In this document: piece by piece, positions 37,110 to 47,300 of the stretch
Layout of the letters: each line of letters begins with the position of its first letter
Position numbering within the stretch: the first letter of the stretch is position 1
Assembly: GCA_027577595.1 (NCBI GenBank)
Contig: JANBRJ010000046.1
Coordinates: 62,001-126,000 of the forward strand
DNA length: 64,000 nucleotides
From: Coemansia sp. RSA 487
Taxonomy: Eukaryota > Kickxellomycota > Kickxellomycetes > Kickxellales > Kickxellaceae
Reading direction: 5' to 3'
Notes under the pieces: generated by a model
Seen by the model: the letters and a program-made list of their open reading frames with translations, nothing else
Database searches by the model: none
What the model was told of the DNA's origin: nothing
Made by a program: the position numbers and the translations under genes

Positions 37110-38711
37110 ATGTACTACGATATTGGACCGCAAGAGAAGGCTCGCATCGAGCTTGCGGCATTTTTTGGAATCGATGCCGACCCAATCGGACACCGGGATA
37201 TGGCGGTGGTAATAGTGTTTGCAGCCATGCTGACATTCGGGTTCTTTGCCAACGTATACGTGTGGTGCAACCGGCGCTATGCACCGCTTAAAGCCAAAAA
37301 TATACCACTGATGACAGGGATATACTTCCACAGCGTATTCTTCTTCTTCGGAGACCTAACGCTCTGCGGGCTGGTACATATCCGGGGCCCGTTTTTCGGC
37401 AACTGCGTGCTGATGCTGATATGGTTCCGGTCAATGCTGGGCAACTTTTCTCTCGGCGCACTACTTACCATCAGGTCGTACAAGCTGTACCGTGTGTTCT
37501 GCATAAACAAGCCAATGTACGGGTACAAGCGGTGCATCCCGTACATTATCTTTGTGTTCATCATTATATTCATCGGATCTGTGTCGACAGGCATCCCGCG
37601 GAACATGACGGTTGACTACATGGAGGGCGTAGAGTTTTGCATATTCAACCAGCATTTGGTGACAACGTACTGCGTGCTGCTGTGGTTTGTGTGGGCGGTA
37701 TATATGCTGATGATCTGGCTCCTGCGCAACGTGCGTAGCTCGTTCAACGAGTTCCGCGAAATGGCAGCGTCGCTGGTGCTGCTAATAATCTGCACCATCT
37801 GCAACCAAGCAATGTTGTACCGCATCCCACGGCTGCCCACAAGGTTCCACTGGCGCGTGCTGCTCCTGGTGATTGACCAGATCACGGCCAACTACATTTG
37901 GTGGCTGATCATGTTCAAGCCCATCTTCAACTGCATGTTCCGCCACGACACATATCTGTCGTACTGGAAGCAGAAGATGATTGCCGACGGACTGACGGCA
38001 CAGTACGGCGTGGGTCCCATAGGCACCGAGATTTCGACCAACTCACACACGCTGGTGCAGAACGGTCACTCAGGTGCACAGACCGCAACGATTAAGATTA
38101 TGAAAAGCGAGCCGAGCTACACCGAGTCGACACGTTTGGCCATTAACCAGCTGGCGGCATTCTCCAAAACACACGCAGACCACTTGGACACGCCTATCGG
38201 CGCTGAGTGGACCGACGTCCCGCCTCCCGACGGACATCCAGCAAAGGATGATCTGTTCACCAACCGCCGTAGCATCTCGTACGCACAGCAGCAGATGCAG
38301 CTCAATAGCGAGCGCAGGAAAAGCGAACCCTTTGTCTCCACCACGTGCACGCTTGACGGATCCGGCAACGCATGCTCCCACGAACGGTGCCTGAAGTACC
38401 GGATGCTCAGCCAGCGTGTGCTCTCACACCATGATCTGGCTGATTCCAACAACGCAACCGCAAGCAGCCATGCGTCGAGTCCACGCAGCGCACTGGGCAT
38501 CCTGGGTCTACAAGACCATGCTGATGACGGGATCATGGTCGGTATTGGTGTCGGTGCTGCTGGGGCTGCAAATAATAAGCCGAACTCCTCGACCACTGGG
38601 TTGCAAAGACCCATGGCTCGCTCGTCGGAGATCAACAGGTGGCAGTACTCAGACACTGATCTCTCTCTGCTGTCCAGCGGATGCAGCAACGGCGGCCGGC
38701 GTCTCTTGTGA
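37110..38711 (+). CDS. Seven-transmembrane receptor-like protein (GPCR-like)
   Basis: A 533-aa single-exon protein. About seven hydrophobic segments lie between residues 30 and 275: AVVIVFAAMLTFGFFANVYV, GIYFHSVFFFFGDLTLCGLV, YIIFVFIIIFIGSV, TTYCVLLWFVWAVYMLMIWL, SLVLLIICTICNQAML and others. Basic residues (YKLYRVF, RNVRSSFNEFRE) lie in the intracellular loops. The last 240 residues are hydrophilic, Ser/Asn-rich and disordered. The layout resembles fungal class VI RGS-linked receptors, but no RGS domain is present in the tail. Ligand and G-protein coupling are unknown. It could also be a non-signalling 7TM protein. Confidence 0.65.
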   Translation: MYYDIGPQEKARIELAAFFGIDADPIGHRDMAVVIVFAAMLTFGFFANVYVWCNRRYAPLKAKNIPLMTGIYFHSVFFFFGDLTLCGLVHIRGPFFGNCVLMLIWFRSMLGNFSLGALLTIRSYKLYRVFCINKPMYGYKRCIPYIIFVFIIIFIGSVSTGIPRNMTVDYMEGVEFCIFNQHLVTTYCVLLWFVWAVYMLMIWLLRNVRSSFNEFREMAASLVLLIICTICNQAMLYRIPRLPTRFHWRVLLLVIDQITANYIWWLIMFKPIFNCMFRHDTYLSYWKQKMIADGLTAQYGVGPIGTEISTNSHTLVQNGHSGAQTATIKIMKSEPSYTESTRLAINQLAAFSKTHADHLDTPIGAEWTDVPPPDGHPAKDDLFTNRRSISYAQQQMQLNSERRKSEPFVSTTCTLDGSGNACSHERCLKYRMLSQRVLSHHDLADSNNATASSHASSPRSALGILGLQDHADDGIMVGIGVGAAGAANNKPNSSTTGLQRPMARSSEINRWQYSDTDLSLLSSGCSNGGRRLL

Positions 38712-38905
38712 TTAAAAGTTCATCTCCCTTTTACTTCCACAGTAGTAGCTTTTCGCCTGAATCCATATCTTCCCTCTCTCTCTCTCGATCCTTTCGTTTA
38801 TTAAACCTCCCCTCACGCCAGCCTGTTTCAGCAACAAAGCAAAACAAAACAAATCATAGTACTGGGAGCGACTTGTGATAGATACACAGTAGAGCTTTCC
38901 TTCAT

Positions 38906-40059
38906 CTAGTCCTTGACGATCTCGCTGTGTGGGTTCAGCGCATACTCGGTCCACGAGCCATCGTAGACGACAAGATTACACTGGCTGACGCCTGCATGTA
39001 GCAGAGCAAAGTAGAGAACCGACGCAGTGACTCCGCTTCCGCAGGTCGTTATGATCGGATGGTGGAGATCAACGCCCGCATCACTGAAAAGCTTGCGGAT
39101 CTTTTCGGGCGACTTGAGCATCTGGACCTGTGGGTTCTTGGGGTCTGGCGACTCTGTGACCTCGGTGGATGGCACGCTGATGGCATATGGCATGTGACCC
39201 GACGACAGCCCAGAGCGGAACTCGGGCTCCTTCCCGGTGAACCTGCCGCGCGGCCGCGCATCGACTATCTGTAGGCCCTCCGCGCCACCGCTAGCCTTCA
39301 GCTTTTCGATGTTTCCAACAACCTGCGTATAATCACACACGAGGCGGTCAATGGGATGCGCCGTATATTGCGCTTTCTTGCTTGCTGTATTGTCGGGTTT
39401 CAGCGCAGGTGGCGTGTTGTCGCCAGCCTCGGTCTTGTACTTGCACACGGCCCACTCGGGGAACCCGCCATTGAGCACCGATACGTTGCTGTGGCCCATG
39501 GCTTGGAATGTCCAGAACACGCGGCATGCTGGCCCAACACCAGCTGAATCGTAGACAACCACATGGTCGTTATTGTTGATGCCAAATCTGTCCATCGTGG
39601 CTCCAAAGAACTCGCGCTGTGGGAGCATATGCGGTAAATCGCCCTTTGTCTGGTCCTTGATCTCATCGATATCAAAGAAGCGTGCTCCAGGGACATGCGC
39701 GTTGATAAACTCCTCTTTGCTGTTGCGACCCATGAAGGGCAAGTACCACGAGCAGTCGAACACTTTGACTTTGCTCAGGTTGTCGTGCACCCAGGGCGCT
39801 GAGACAAGGATACCAGGTTTGCTGGTCATTGTGGTGCTGCCGTTTCTGTTGGTATGAATCGTCTATCAGTAATGAACTTTAGGTGTTTAGAAGCTGGCTG
39901 TTTGCAAAGTATGCATTAGATGTTTCAAGAGTGCAAAAGGGCTAGATAGCTGCGACTTACTTTGATTGAAGCTGCAGAGCCGGTCCCGCCTTGACAAATG
40001 TTATGAGCTAACGACAGTTTACCACCAGCTAGAAAGTGACGCTGGAGCCTTGAAAGCAT
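38906..40059 (-). CDS. TUM1: 3-mercaptopyruvate/thiosulfate sulfurtransferase (TUM1/MPST-like), with a probable mitochondrial leader exon
   Basis: The main exon encodes 307 aa from ATG 39829, with two rhodanese domains and the MPST active loop CGSGVTA (Cys263). Upstream, an exon at 40059-39961 (ATG at 40059) can splice through a 98-base intron (donor GTAAGT, acceptor GATAG) to 39862, in frame, giving 351 aa. The added 44 residues start MLSRLQRHFLAGGKLSLAH: basic, amphipathic and free of acidic residues, as in a mitochondrial presequence. Translation from the inner ATG would give a cytosolic form. MPST/Tum1 moves sulfur from mercaptopyruvate to acceptors, including the Uba4/MOCS3 pathway of tRNA thiolation. 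The core call is firm; the leader exon is inferred. Confidence 0.9.
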
Positions 40060-40332
40060 CTGCAAAGTATTCGAAACAAAGAGTAGAATAAAAACAAAGA
40101 ATTAGTTGGCAGAAGCTAAAAAAAGAGGTAGACGAAGGACGAGAAGCAATGATAGTTTGTACTCGTCATCGCCCGAAAAAAATCCACCTACTCCTTCCTT
40201 CCAACACCTATTTTCATACAAATGAGAATCAGGATCAAGAATAACTGAACTATCCAGAAGCGAATATTTTTTCTTTTCTCCTTTCTTTTCCGTTGTACTT
40301 TTTTATATTTTTTTTCTAATTTATCATAAAGA

Positions 40333-40797
40333 ATGAGTGGCGGACTCGAAGAAGAAACGCGGAAACGCAAGGCGCGGTTGCAGGCGCTTCGCCAGGCACG
40401 TCAAGCTCTTGGCAGCAAGGCTGAAAATGAAGAGAACAGCACAGGCAACGGCAATCCCGACAAACCAAAAGACGAACCGCAACAACAACAACCCACAGAA
40501 AACAAGCATGACACCGTCGAAAGGTTAGTTGACGGAATGGTAGAAACAACTCTGGCCGAGCGGCAAGAGACCATGGCAGCTAACGAGCTTGACATAACCA
40601 CAATAGCACCGCGACGTGCTAACTGGGATCTCAAGCGCGATCTGCAGCAGCGGCTAGAAAAGCTCAAGCCGCGCAACGACGCTGCAATTGCTGATCTTAT
40701 TCGCAAGCGGATACAAGAGTCTGGCGACGCCAGCGACTTGGCCAGTGCGGTTGAGGCAAACATTCGCTCATCAGAGCTGCAAAGCAAGGACGAATAG
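40333..40797 (+). CDS. Cwf18/CCDC12-like pre-mRNA splicing factor
   Basis: A 154-aa single-exon protein, close to the family length (about 140-166). The N-terminal helix EEETRKRKARLQALRQAR and the conserved C-terminal block NWDLKRDLQQRLEKLKPRND, then IADLIRKRIQ, define the CWF18 family. Between them is a Pro/Gln-rich linker. Cwf18/CCDC12 belongs to the Prp19-associated spliceosome (NTC/NTR-linked proteins). The gene is convergent with the U6 snRNA gene 120 bases downstream. Confidence 0.9.
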   Translation: MSGGLEEETRKRKARLQALRQARQALGSKAENEENSTGNGNPDKPKDEPQQQQPTENKHDTVERLVDGMVETTLAERQETMAANELDITTIAPRRANWDLKRDLQQRLEKLKPRNDAAIADLIRKRIQESGDASDLASAVEANIRSSELQSKDE

Positions 40798-40916
40798 ATG
40801 GAATCTTGTTTTATTGCTCTACTGTTTCTTGCGTAGCTATGTAATAAATACCATTTATAAAGAATCCGCCTAGCAACTTTGTCAAAAAAATATAAAATCG
40901 CTGAAAACAAAATGCA

Positions 40917-41052
40917 AAAAAATAGCCCCCGAAGGGGATTCCGTCTCAAGATAAACGTGTCATCCTTGCGCAGGGAGAACATGCTAATCTTCTCTGTATC
41001 GTAATAATTGTTATCAAATGTCCCTCACGACAGGTTACCCCACCATGTGGAC
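40917..41052 (-). ncRNA. U6 spliceosomal snRNA (divergent, probably full length)
   Basis: Read on the minus strand the core is unmistakable: ATACAGAGAAGATTAGCATG (ACAGAGA box at 40997-40991, catalytic AGC triad), then CTGCGCAAGGATGACACG of the internal stem-loop. Upstream, GGGACATTTG resembles yeast U6 after its 5' stem. Between GCATG and CTGCGC this copy has TTCTCC, where the usual animal sequence is GCCC. The 3' region holds a CCCC-TTCG-GGGG hairpin followed by seven Ts (40922-40916), which ends the gene. TTATATA at 41077-41083 places a TATA box about 30 bases before the inferred start, as in Pol III U6 genes. Ends are approximate. Confidence 0.88.
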
Positions 41053-41430
41053 AAAACATAATTGCCTGTTCCTATCTTATATACCCGTCCTATTAAGGCC
41101 CATCAAATCACTTATGGGATACACATAATGGCATCACATGACCAAAACAAAAATCCACTTCACAACCATCAAATCATATTCCTAGAAGCACGACTTATAT
41201 ACCTATAAAACTGCAGCAGTGTAACAAAACAGCATCTAAATGGTCCCTTAAACTAGCAATGAGCTAAATTCTCTCAGCTAATCACATGCGCTGGCCATAG
41301 CTGCCATTTCTCCACAATGCTTATTTATGCGCCATGATGCAGAAAATGGTTTTTTTTTTCAAATATTTCTTTAATTAGTCGTTTAGTTGTGCTTTTATCC
41401 TTGTCTACATTGCTAAACATTACAGCAGCC
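41053..41430. promoter_or_regulatory. U6 upstream promoter (TATA at 41077-41083) and SKP1 5' flank
   Basis: On the minus strand GGGTATATAAGATAGG lies about 30 bases upstream of the inferred U6 start. The rest is AT-rich and includes the 5' flank of SKP1. No second RNA gene is seen. Confidence 0.55.
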
Positions 41431-41943
41431 ATGATCAAGCTTGTATCCGCAGAGGGTTCGATACTGGAAGTAGAACGCGATGTAATCGAGCAGTCAGGCA
41501 CGATCCGCAACATCTTAAGCGATGTTGGTGCTACCGACGACCCCATCCCACTACCCACGGTAAGCGGGCCAATACTGACCAAAATAATTGACTACTGCAG
41601 ACACCACAAGGACGACATAAGTCGGCGTCAGCCGCGTGAAGCAACGGGAAGCAACGAGGAGGAGAACGACAGCACTGAAGCATCGATTAAGCGCGCGGTA
41701 GACCAGATGGACGGCTATGACCACGAGTTCTGCCGCGTCGACCAGGGCACACTTTACGATATTCTTCTTGCAGCCAACTTCCTGGACATCCAGCCGCTCC
41801 TGAATCTTGCTGGATACACGGTGGCTAACATGATGAAGAGCAAGTCGGTTGAAGAGATCCGCCAGACATTCGATATCAAGAGCGACTTTACACCAGAGGA
41901 AGAGGAAGGCATGCGCAAAGCTAATGCTTGGTGCGATAGTTGA
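41431..41943 (+). CDS. SKP1: SKP1 homolog, SCF ubiquitin ligase adaptor
   Basis: A 170-aa single-exon protein from the ATG at 41431. The N-terminal BTB/POZ-like part IKLVSAEGSILEVERDV and the C-terminal F-box-binding block are typical: DQGTLYDILLAANFLDIQPL, VANMMKSKSVEEIRQTFDIK, DFTPEEEEGMRKANAWC. Skp1 links cullin-1 to F-box proteins in SCF ligases and in other assemblies. The linker at about 67-100 is acidic and longer than usual. The tryptophan of the common PxWDxxF motif is replaced (GYDHEF). This may be a divergent or second SKP1 paralog. Confidence 0.92.
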   Translation: MIKLVSAEGSILEVERDVIEQSGTIRNILSDVGATDDPIPLPTVSGPILTKIIDYCRHHKDDISRRQPREATGSNEEENDSTEASIKRAVDQMDGYDHEFCRVDQGTLYDILLAANFLDIQPLLNLAGYTVANMMKSKSVEEIRQTFDIKSDFTPEEEEGMRKANAWCDS

Positions 41944-42151
41944 CTTTTTTTTTTCCATGCGCTTAAGCCAAGCAATCAACCAGAAGAGCTAATTTTGCAT
42001 CAAAAATAATAAATAACAATGCTTGTTTTCTTTTTTCTTTTTTGCCACTTTTTTCCCTTTAATTTTACATAAATGTTCCTTTCGCTGTTTTCTTTTTAAT
42101 AATTATACTTTTCCTATTTCACTTGTAAACGCTTTGCCTCGGAATCATAAA

Positions 42152-44236
42152 ATGGGAGTGACACGGAAAGGAGTCGATAAGTTTGTTGTTTTGCGCGAAA
42201 AGGAGGCTGCAATCCACCTTTTGCCAGGGCTGTTTTCGGCAGGAACGCAAGCGGAATGGTCGAATCAGAATCGGACGCTCATATTCAGCACGCATCCACT
42301 CAACAACGGCTGTGCACTGGCAGTGGCCGGAAAGAAGCCACGCGAGCACCTTTCCAACGAGTGTCGTGTCTTTGAGCAAGATGAAAAAGTCTATGCCTGC
42401 CGCATGGAGTCAGTTCCTGACGAACGGCTCCCGTTTATATACGACTCGCACGCAGTTTTCGTTTCGCTACAAAAACTCATGCGGGCGGCGGATGTGGATC
42501 TCCAGGAAGTTGGTACCGAAAGAATGTCTGTGGGAATAAGCAGTCTTTTGCAGATGAGCGCGCTCTACCGCGAGGCCATGCTCCGACAAGTACGCGTGTT
42601 GCAGGACGCTCCCAAGCAGTCGGAGTTTATCTCATCCGAAATCGACATGTTCCAGTCGATGCACGCGGCATGGCATCTTCTGGAGATAATCTACCTGACA
42701 ACGAACATGCCGGGGCTGAGCACCTCGATTGTGCCGCACTTTATGGGCTGGCTCAACTTCAACTTCCCAGCACCCCTGGCCGAAGAGGGCCAGAGGATCC
42801 TCGATGGCTCGCCCTCTGCCGACGTTCTTGCCGCAAACGCCGCCCTCTGGCCGTATCTGAAGAAGCTAGCACTGCGTGGGCACGTGACTACCATGGCAAA
42901 TATGCTTGAGCGCATCGCCCCAGCGAAAGCGCTTTCGACGATGGCTTCCCGCTGGGCACGTGAAATAGCACGCATCGCGCGCGACATGCCTCTTGGATCC
43001 GACGAGGAGACCGCTGGCTCGTTCAATGCGCGCTGGAGACTGTGGAACGCCGAGCTCCAGAACACAGCCACCGCCATCCGCAGCCTTCTTCTCCCAGACA
43101 ATGAAACCACCAGACCAGCCGACACTGCACTAGAGTCTCTCCACAGTATTGTTGATGTAATGCGCGGGGACGATGATGCGATATCGGCGTTGGGCGAAAC
43201 GTGGCAAGACATAATGGGTGCCACGCTTCTGTACAGCGAACCAACGGCACAGGCCGACAGACTGCCCACTCTGACAACAGAGGTCACCGATAGCTTCCAA
43301 ACAAGCGATTTCTCTGTTCTAGACAAGGCACTTGTCGCGCTGCTGAACCATGACTTGCCCGAGTTCCTTGTCTACTGCAACCAGATCGAGCCCTGGCTTG
43401 CAGCACACGTCACTGACATCATGGACCATATAAACATCCTTGGCATTTGCCGTAAAGTGTTTGCAGTCGACCCTAGGGAACACTATATTCTGGCGCTGGG
43501 AGAAATATACATGAGCCACGAGGACTTGTGGCGCGTAGGACTCGAGTACCTTGGTATGACCAACAGCAAGGCAGGCACGCTGGTCATGGGGGAGTACGCC
43601 ATGCGTATCCCGATAGAATCCGATCGTAAGGCAGAGCAAATTCTGCGCATATGTGACAAGTACAAGCTTGGACGCGCGAAAGACCGAATCCACAGGCAGC
43701 TGGGGAGGCAAAAGTGGCAGCGCGGCAGACTTGGTGCGGCGATTGGCCATTTTGCACAGGTATCCGACCACAGGTCCGTCGGGCAAGTGTGCGACCAACT
43801 GTGGAACGAGTACCTCGAGTCCGGGAACCTGACGTACGGGCCCATTATCGATGGCGTTTTGGCAACAGGACTGAAACACGATCGTTTGCAGTTCCTGACG
43901 CGGTACCGCGATTTCCACGTATGTTATAATTTGGGTGATTATGTAGAGGCAGGCAGAATACTGCTGTCCATTCTAACAAACGAAATTGCCCCACCATACG
44001 CGGTCCCTGATTTGCTTGTGGATACGATCCCGTTGCTCGAAGGCGATGCGTTGGTTTTCAGCTCCAATGACACATTTGAGTTGATCAGGCGTGCAGAGGA
44101 TCTGATACGCAGCCCAGAAGAGCCGTCCTTGTCCCCGGCAGCAAACACGACTGCCGCAATCATCGACAAAAGCGAGTTGAGCCTTTTCAACGTTGCTTGC
44201 GCACGCAACCTTGCACGGTCCTTTGTAGCAATGTGA
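42152..44236 (+). CDS. NUP85: Nucleoporin Nup85
   Basis: A 694-aa protein from the ATG at 42152; upstream codons are T-rich leader. The alpha-solenoid has the ACE1-type features of Nup85: HAAWHLLEIIYLTTNMPG, LALRGHVTTMANMLE, HYILALGEIYMSHEDLWRVG, EYAMRIPIESDRKAEQILRI and RLGAAIGHFAQVSD. Nup85 is a scaffold subunit of the Y-complex (Nup107-160/Nup84 complex) of the nuclear pore. Length fits (656 human, 744 yeast). The gene is convergent with VPS13, with 95 bases between stops. Confidence 0.9.
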   Translation: MGVTRKGVDKFVVLREKEAAIHLLPGLFSAGTQAEWSNQNRTLIFSTHPLNNGCALAVAGKKPREHLSNECRVFEQDEKVYACRMESVPDERLPFIYDSHAVFVSLQKLMRAADVDLQEVGTERMSVGISSLLQMSALYREAMLRQVRVLQDAPKQSEFISSEIDMFQSMHAAWHLLEIIYLTTNMPGLSTSIVPHFMGWLNFNFPAPLAEEGQRILDGSPSADVLAANAALWPYLKKLALRGHVTTMANMLERIAPAKALSTMASRWAREIARIARDMPLGSDEETAGSFNARWRLWNAELQNTATAIRSLLLPDNETTRPADTALESLHSIVDVMRGDDDAISALGETWQDIMGATLLYSEPTAQADRLPTLTTEVTDSFQTSDFSVLDKALVALLNHDLPEFLVYCNQIEPWLAAHVTDIMDHINILGICRKVFAVDPREHYILALGEIYMSHEDLWRVGLEYLGMTNSKAGTLVMGEYAMRIPIESDRKAEQILRICDKYKLGRAKDRIHRQLGRQKWQRGRLGAAIGHFAQVSDHRSVGQVCDQLWNEYLESGNLTYGPIIDGVLATGLKHDRLQFLTRYRDFHVCYNLGDYVEAGRILLSILTNEIAPPYAVPDLLVDTIPLLEGDALVFSSNDTFELIRRAEDLIRSPEEPSLSPAANTTAAIIDKSELSLFNVACARNLARSFVAM

Positions 44237-44331
44237 TTTTTGATATCGTTTAAAAACATGAAAAGAAGAAATAGCTCTTCAGCTCATAAATAAAAAAAAC
44301 GCAGACAAGCTCAACAGCAGATACTTGAAGC

Positions 44332-47300
44332 TTAGCCAAGCTCTTTTCTGTGGTCAATCAGGGCCTTGACAGCATCGCGGATCTTGTCGTAGAACCAGCG
44401 CCGACCCTGCGCATCGGACACCGGGATAAACGGACCAGGCGGCACATATCCCTCCGGTGTCGCAGGAAGCTTGAGCGAAATGCCTGTCGCCTCAAGCTGG
44501 ATGCTATGCAGGCTCTTGATCTCCTGCTCCCACTCGACTTGCGCCTTGGATGCATTTGCAGCGCTAATCCCGATTGCGCCAGTCGCGTTCCCCGTTTCCG
44601 CCGATGACCCAGCAGCTCCAACAGCCATTCCAGCCTCGTCCGGCTTTGCGCGGCGGAACATCACCAGACGCTGGTACGTCAGCAAAACAACCATGTCGGA
44701 TCCAGGAAGCTCCAGGTGCGCCAGGTAGTCGTCGTATGCATACGTGCCCTTGTTCAGCTCTCGCATCCATGCCTGGCCAAGCGCCTCACGGCTCGAGTAA
44801 AGCGTGATGATCCCGTCGCGGCCGATCTGGCGCGGAAGACGCTGGCGGTCGAGATCGCGCTCAAACACAGTGGTTGTATTGCGGATGCCCTCGGTGACGT
44901 TGGACGCCAGATCAAACATGCCGATAACCGGCTTGGTAACCACACCGACAAGCCCCTTGCCGACACCCTTGAAGAAGCCACCAACACCCTCTTGCTCCGC
45001 ACCCTCCAGAGGACGCATCACCACGCCGGCAATGCCCGATCCGACACTCTTTGCAAACGACTCCGCCCCGCGTGCAACGCCGTAGATCGCGTGCTTGGGC
45101 TTGTTGCGCACGCGGCTCATGCTGCGCTCCGTCTGGTACCGGGGGTCCATAGTGGCAGCGGACAATCCCTTCGACATACTGTCAGTGAATTTGCTAAAGC
45201 TGTCGGTCATTCCAAACACAGTCTTCTTGAACAGTGACGCAGTGCCCCTGGCAAGCCCGAACCCAAAGTCCTGCGGCCGGTCGCTCATCACAAAGCCCTG
45301 GTACGGCTCGTAGAAAAAATCCGACACGCCTGAGCTGATGCTGTTGAAAAGACCTACGGGGTTTCCCAGCACATTTGCGCTGCCAACCACCTTGTACACT
45401 TGGTTGAACACCTCTTGCGAGTAGTGCTTCTGCATCCGGTCCAGAAGAATCGGCATCGACACGCGCACGTTCTGCATGATAAGCGCGTTAAGGAACACCG
45501 GCGCCTCGTTGATGTTGCCGATGGCCATGGTAAGCACGTTCATTGCATACGCAACCACGCCAGAGTTGCTGGCAACGCCCTCGCCGGTCTGCTCGGGAGT
45601 CCCGCCCATCAATCCAAGCTCCGTGCTGTAGCTGACGATACCGCCGCCACTACCGCTTCCAGGCTTGCTGGACGCTCCCGGCACGCTCCCGCTGTTGGCT
45701 GTGGATGACAGCGCCTGTGCCGAAAGCTTGGTTGCTCTCGTCGGGTCGCCGCCGACGTCCAGGCGCTGCGTGCGCATGAACGAGATGTTCAGCTTGAACG
45801 GCTGGATGTGCAGGAACTCAAAGTACAACTGCAGCCCTTCGTCAAGCGCATCCACCTCGGGGATGTCCGACTCTAGCATAATCGAGCTCGTGTCTCCCTC
45901 GCCGTCTTTGCTGCCGCTCCACCCAGGTACATCAATCTTGACAAAGTCCAGCAGTGCGTACAAAAAGTCCTCATCAAGCTCCACCGACAGCTCTTGCATA
46001 AGAACCGACGCATACTTGAAGTACTCGACGCCATATGAGTTGTCCTTCGCGTGCACAACAACTGCTTGCAGTGCCGGCGGCGACGAGATTCCTGCTGCAG
46101 CAACACCCAACGTGGTCGGATAAACGACTATCGGATACAATGCGCCGTATATCTGGTTGTCCACCTGGATCCACTTGACCGTCAGCTTGTACGTCTGGTT
46201 GGATGTCGAGTCCGTGTACTTGAGCTCCACATCTGACAGCGTCGCAAACATGATCTCGCTCGAGTACCTGTTGATCACAGAAATCCCGATTCCTCCCTCC
46301 AGCCCGACCCGGAACACAGACTTGGTCTTCTCGTCGGCCTCCACAACCTCGAATCGGTCGTCCGCTGAGCTTGAGCTCTTGCGCGTCATAGTCGACTGCA
46401 TCGTGCTTGTGCGCGTGACGCGCGACCCAGACGATATCGGCACCCCTTGAAGCTGCGGCGCATAGAGGCTGTTTTCCGGCGTGTACCCCGTCAACCGCAG
46501 CACCTGGCGCGGGCCAACAGCGGCGACCTCAATGTTCATTGTGTAGTCAGCAAGCGTCCGTCCTGCCAGCGTTGCTGCCGTAGACGTCGAGATCAGTGTC
46601 ATGGCTGTCGAATGCGTACCGCGCCTTGCAGGCAGCGGCGGCTTGCCGTAGACAAACGGCCGTTGCTCTCCGATCTCTTGCAGGCTGACGCGCCGGGTAC
46701 TGCCCTGTGCGTTGATAACTAAAAGCTTCGTAGCCGCCGTTGGCACGTCCCATGCATAGTCCAGCATCTGTCCAGCCTTAACAACGTACTTGCGCTCACC
46801 GTAGTCGGCCACCGCAACGCCGGTACCTTCCAACGCAGCATTCTGCGAGCCGCCAGCTCCACCTCCGCTGTCGGTTTGATTGGTGCCGCTGCCACTTCCT
46901 GAATGGTGCTTCTCCAGATACTGCCAGATGGTGATATCCGTCGAGGTTTTGTTTTCAACAAGATATGGCCAGTATTCATCGGCGCGCTGCATGATCACGA
47001 ACAAGCAAGCACCCTCAAGCATAATGTCAATCTTGACCAGGATCTCGTTGCGTCCGGCGCTAGCAGCGCTTGCATGGTCGCCGCTATCAACAGGAAGTCG
47101 CACAAACACACGCCCCACATCGTCGATACTGAAGGGCGCCGACCAGCGGCTGTCCTTGACGCTAGTAGCCAAAGGTTGTTGGTCCAGGCTGTTCCTTTTC
47201 ACGTCAGCAATGGTAAGCAGCCGACGCCGCGCTTTATGCAGCGTGTGAAGCGGCATCCTCTCCTCGTTCTCGATGACTGCAGCCGACTCTGTGTTGTACA

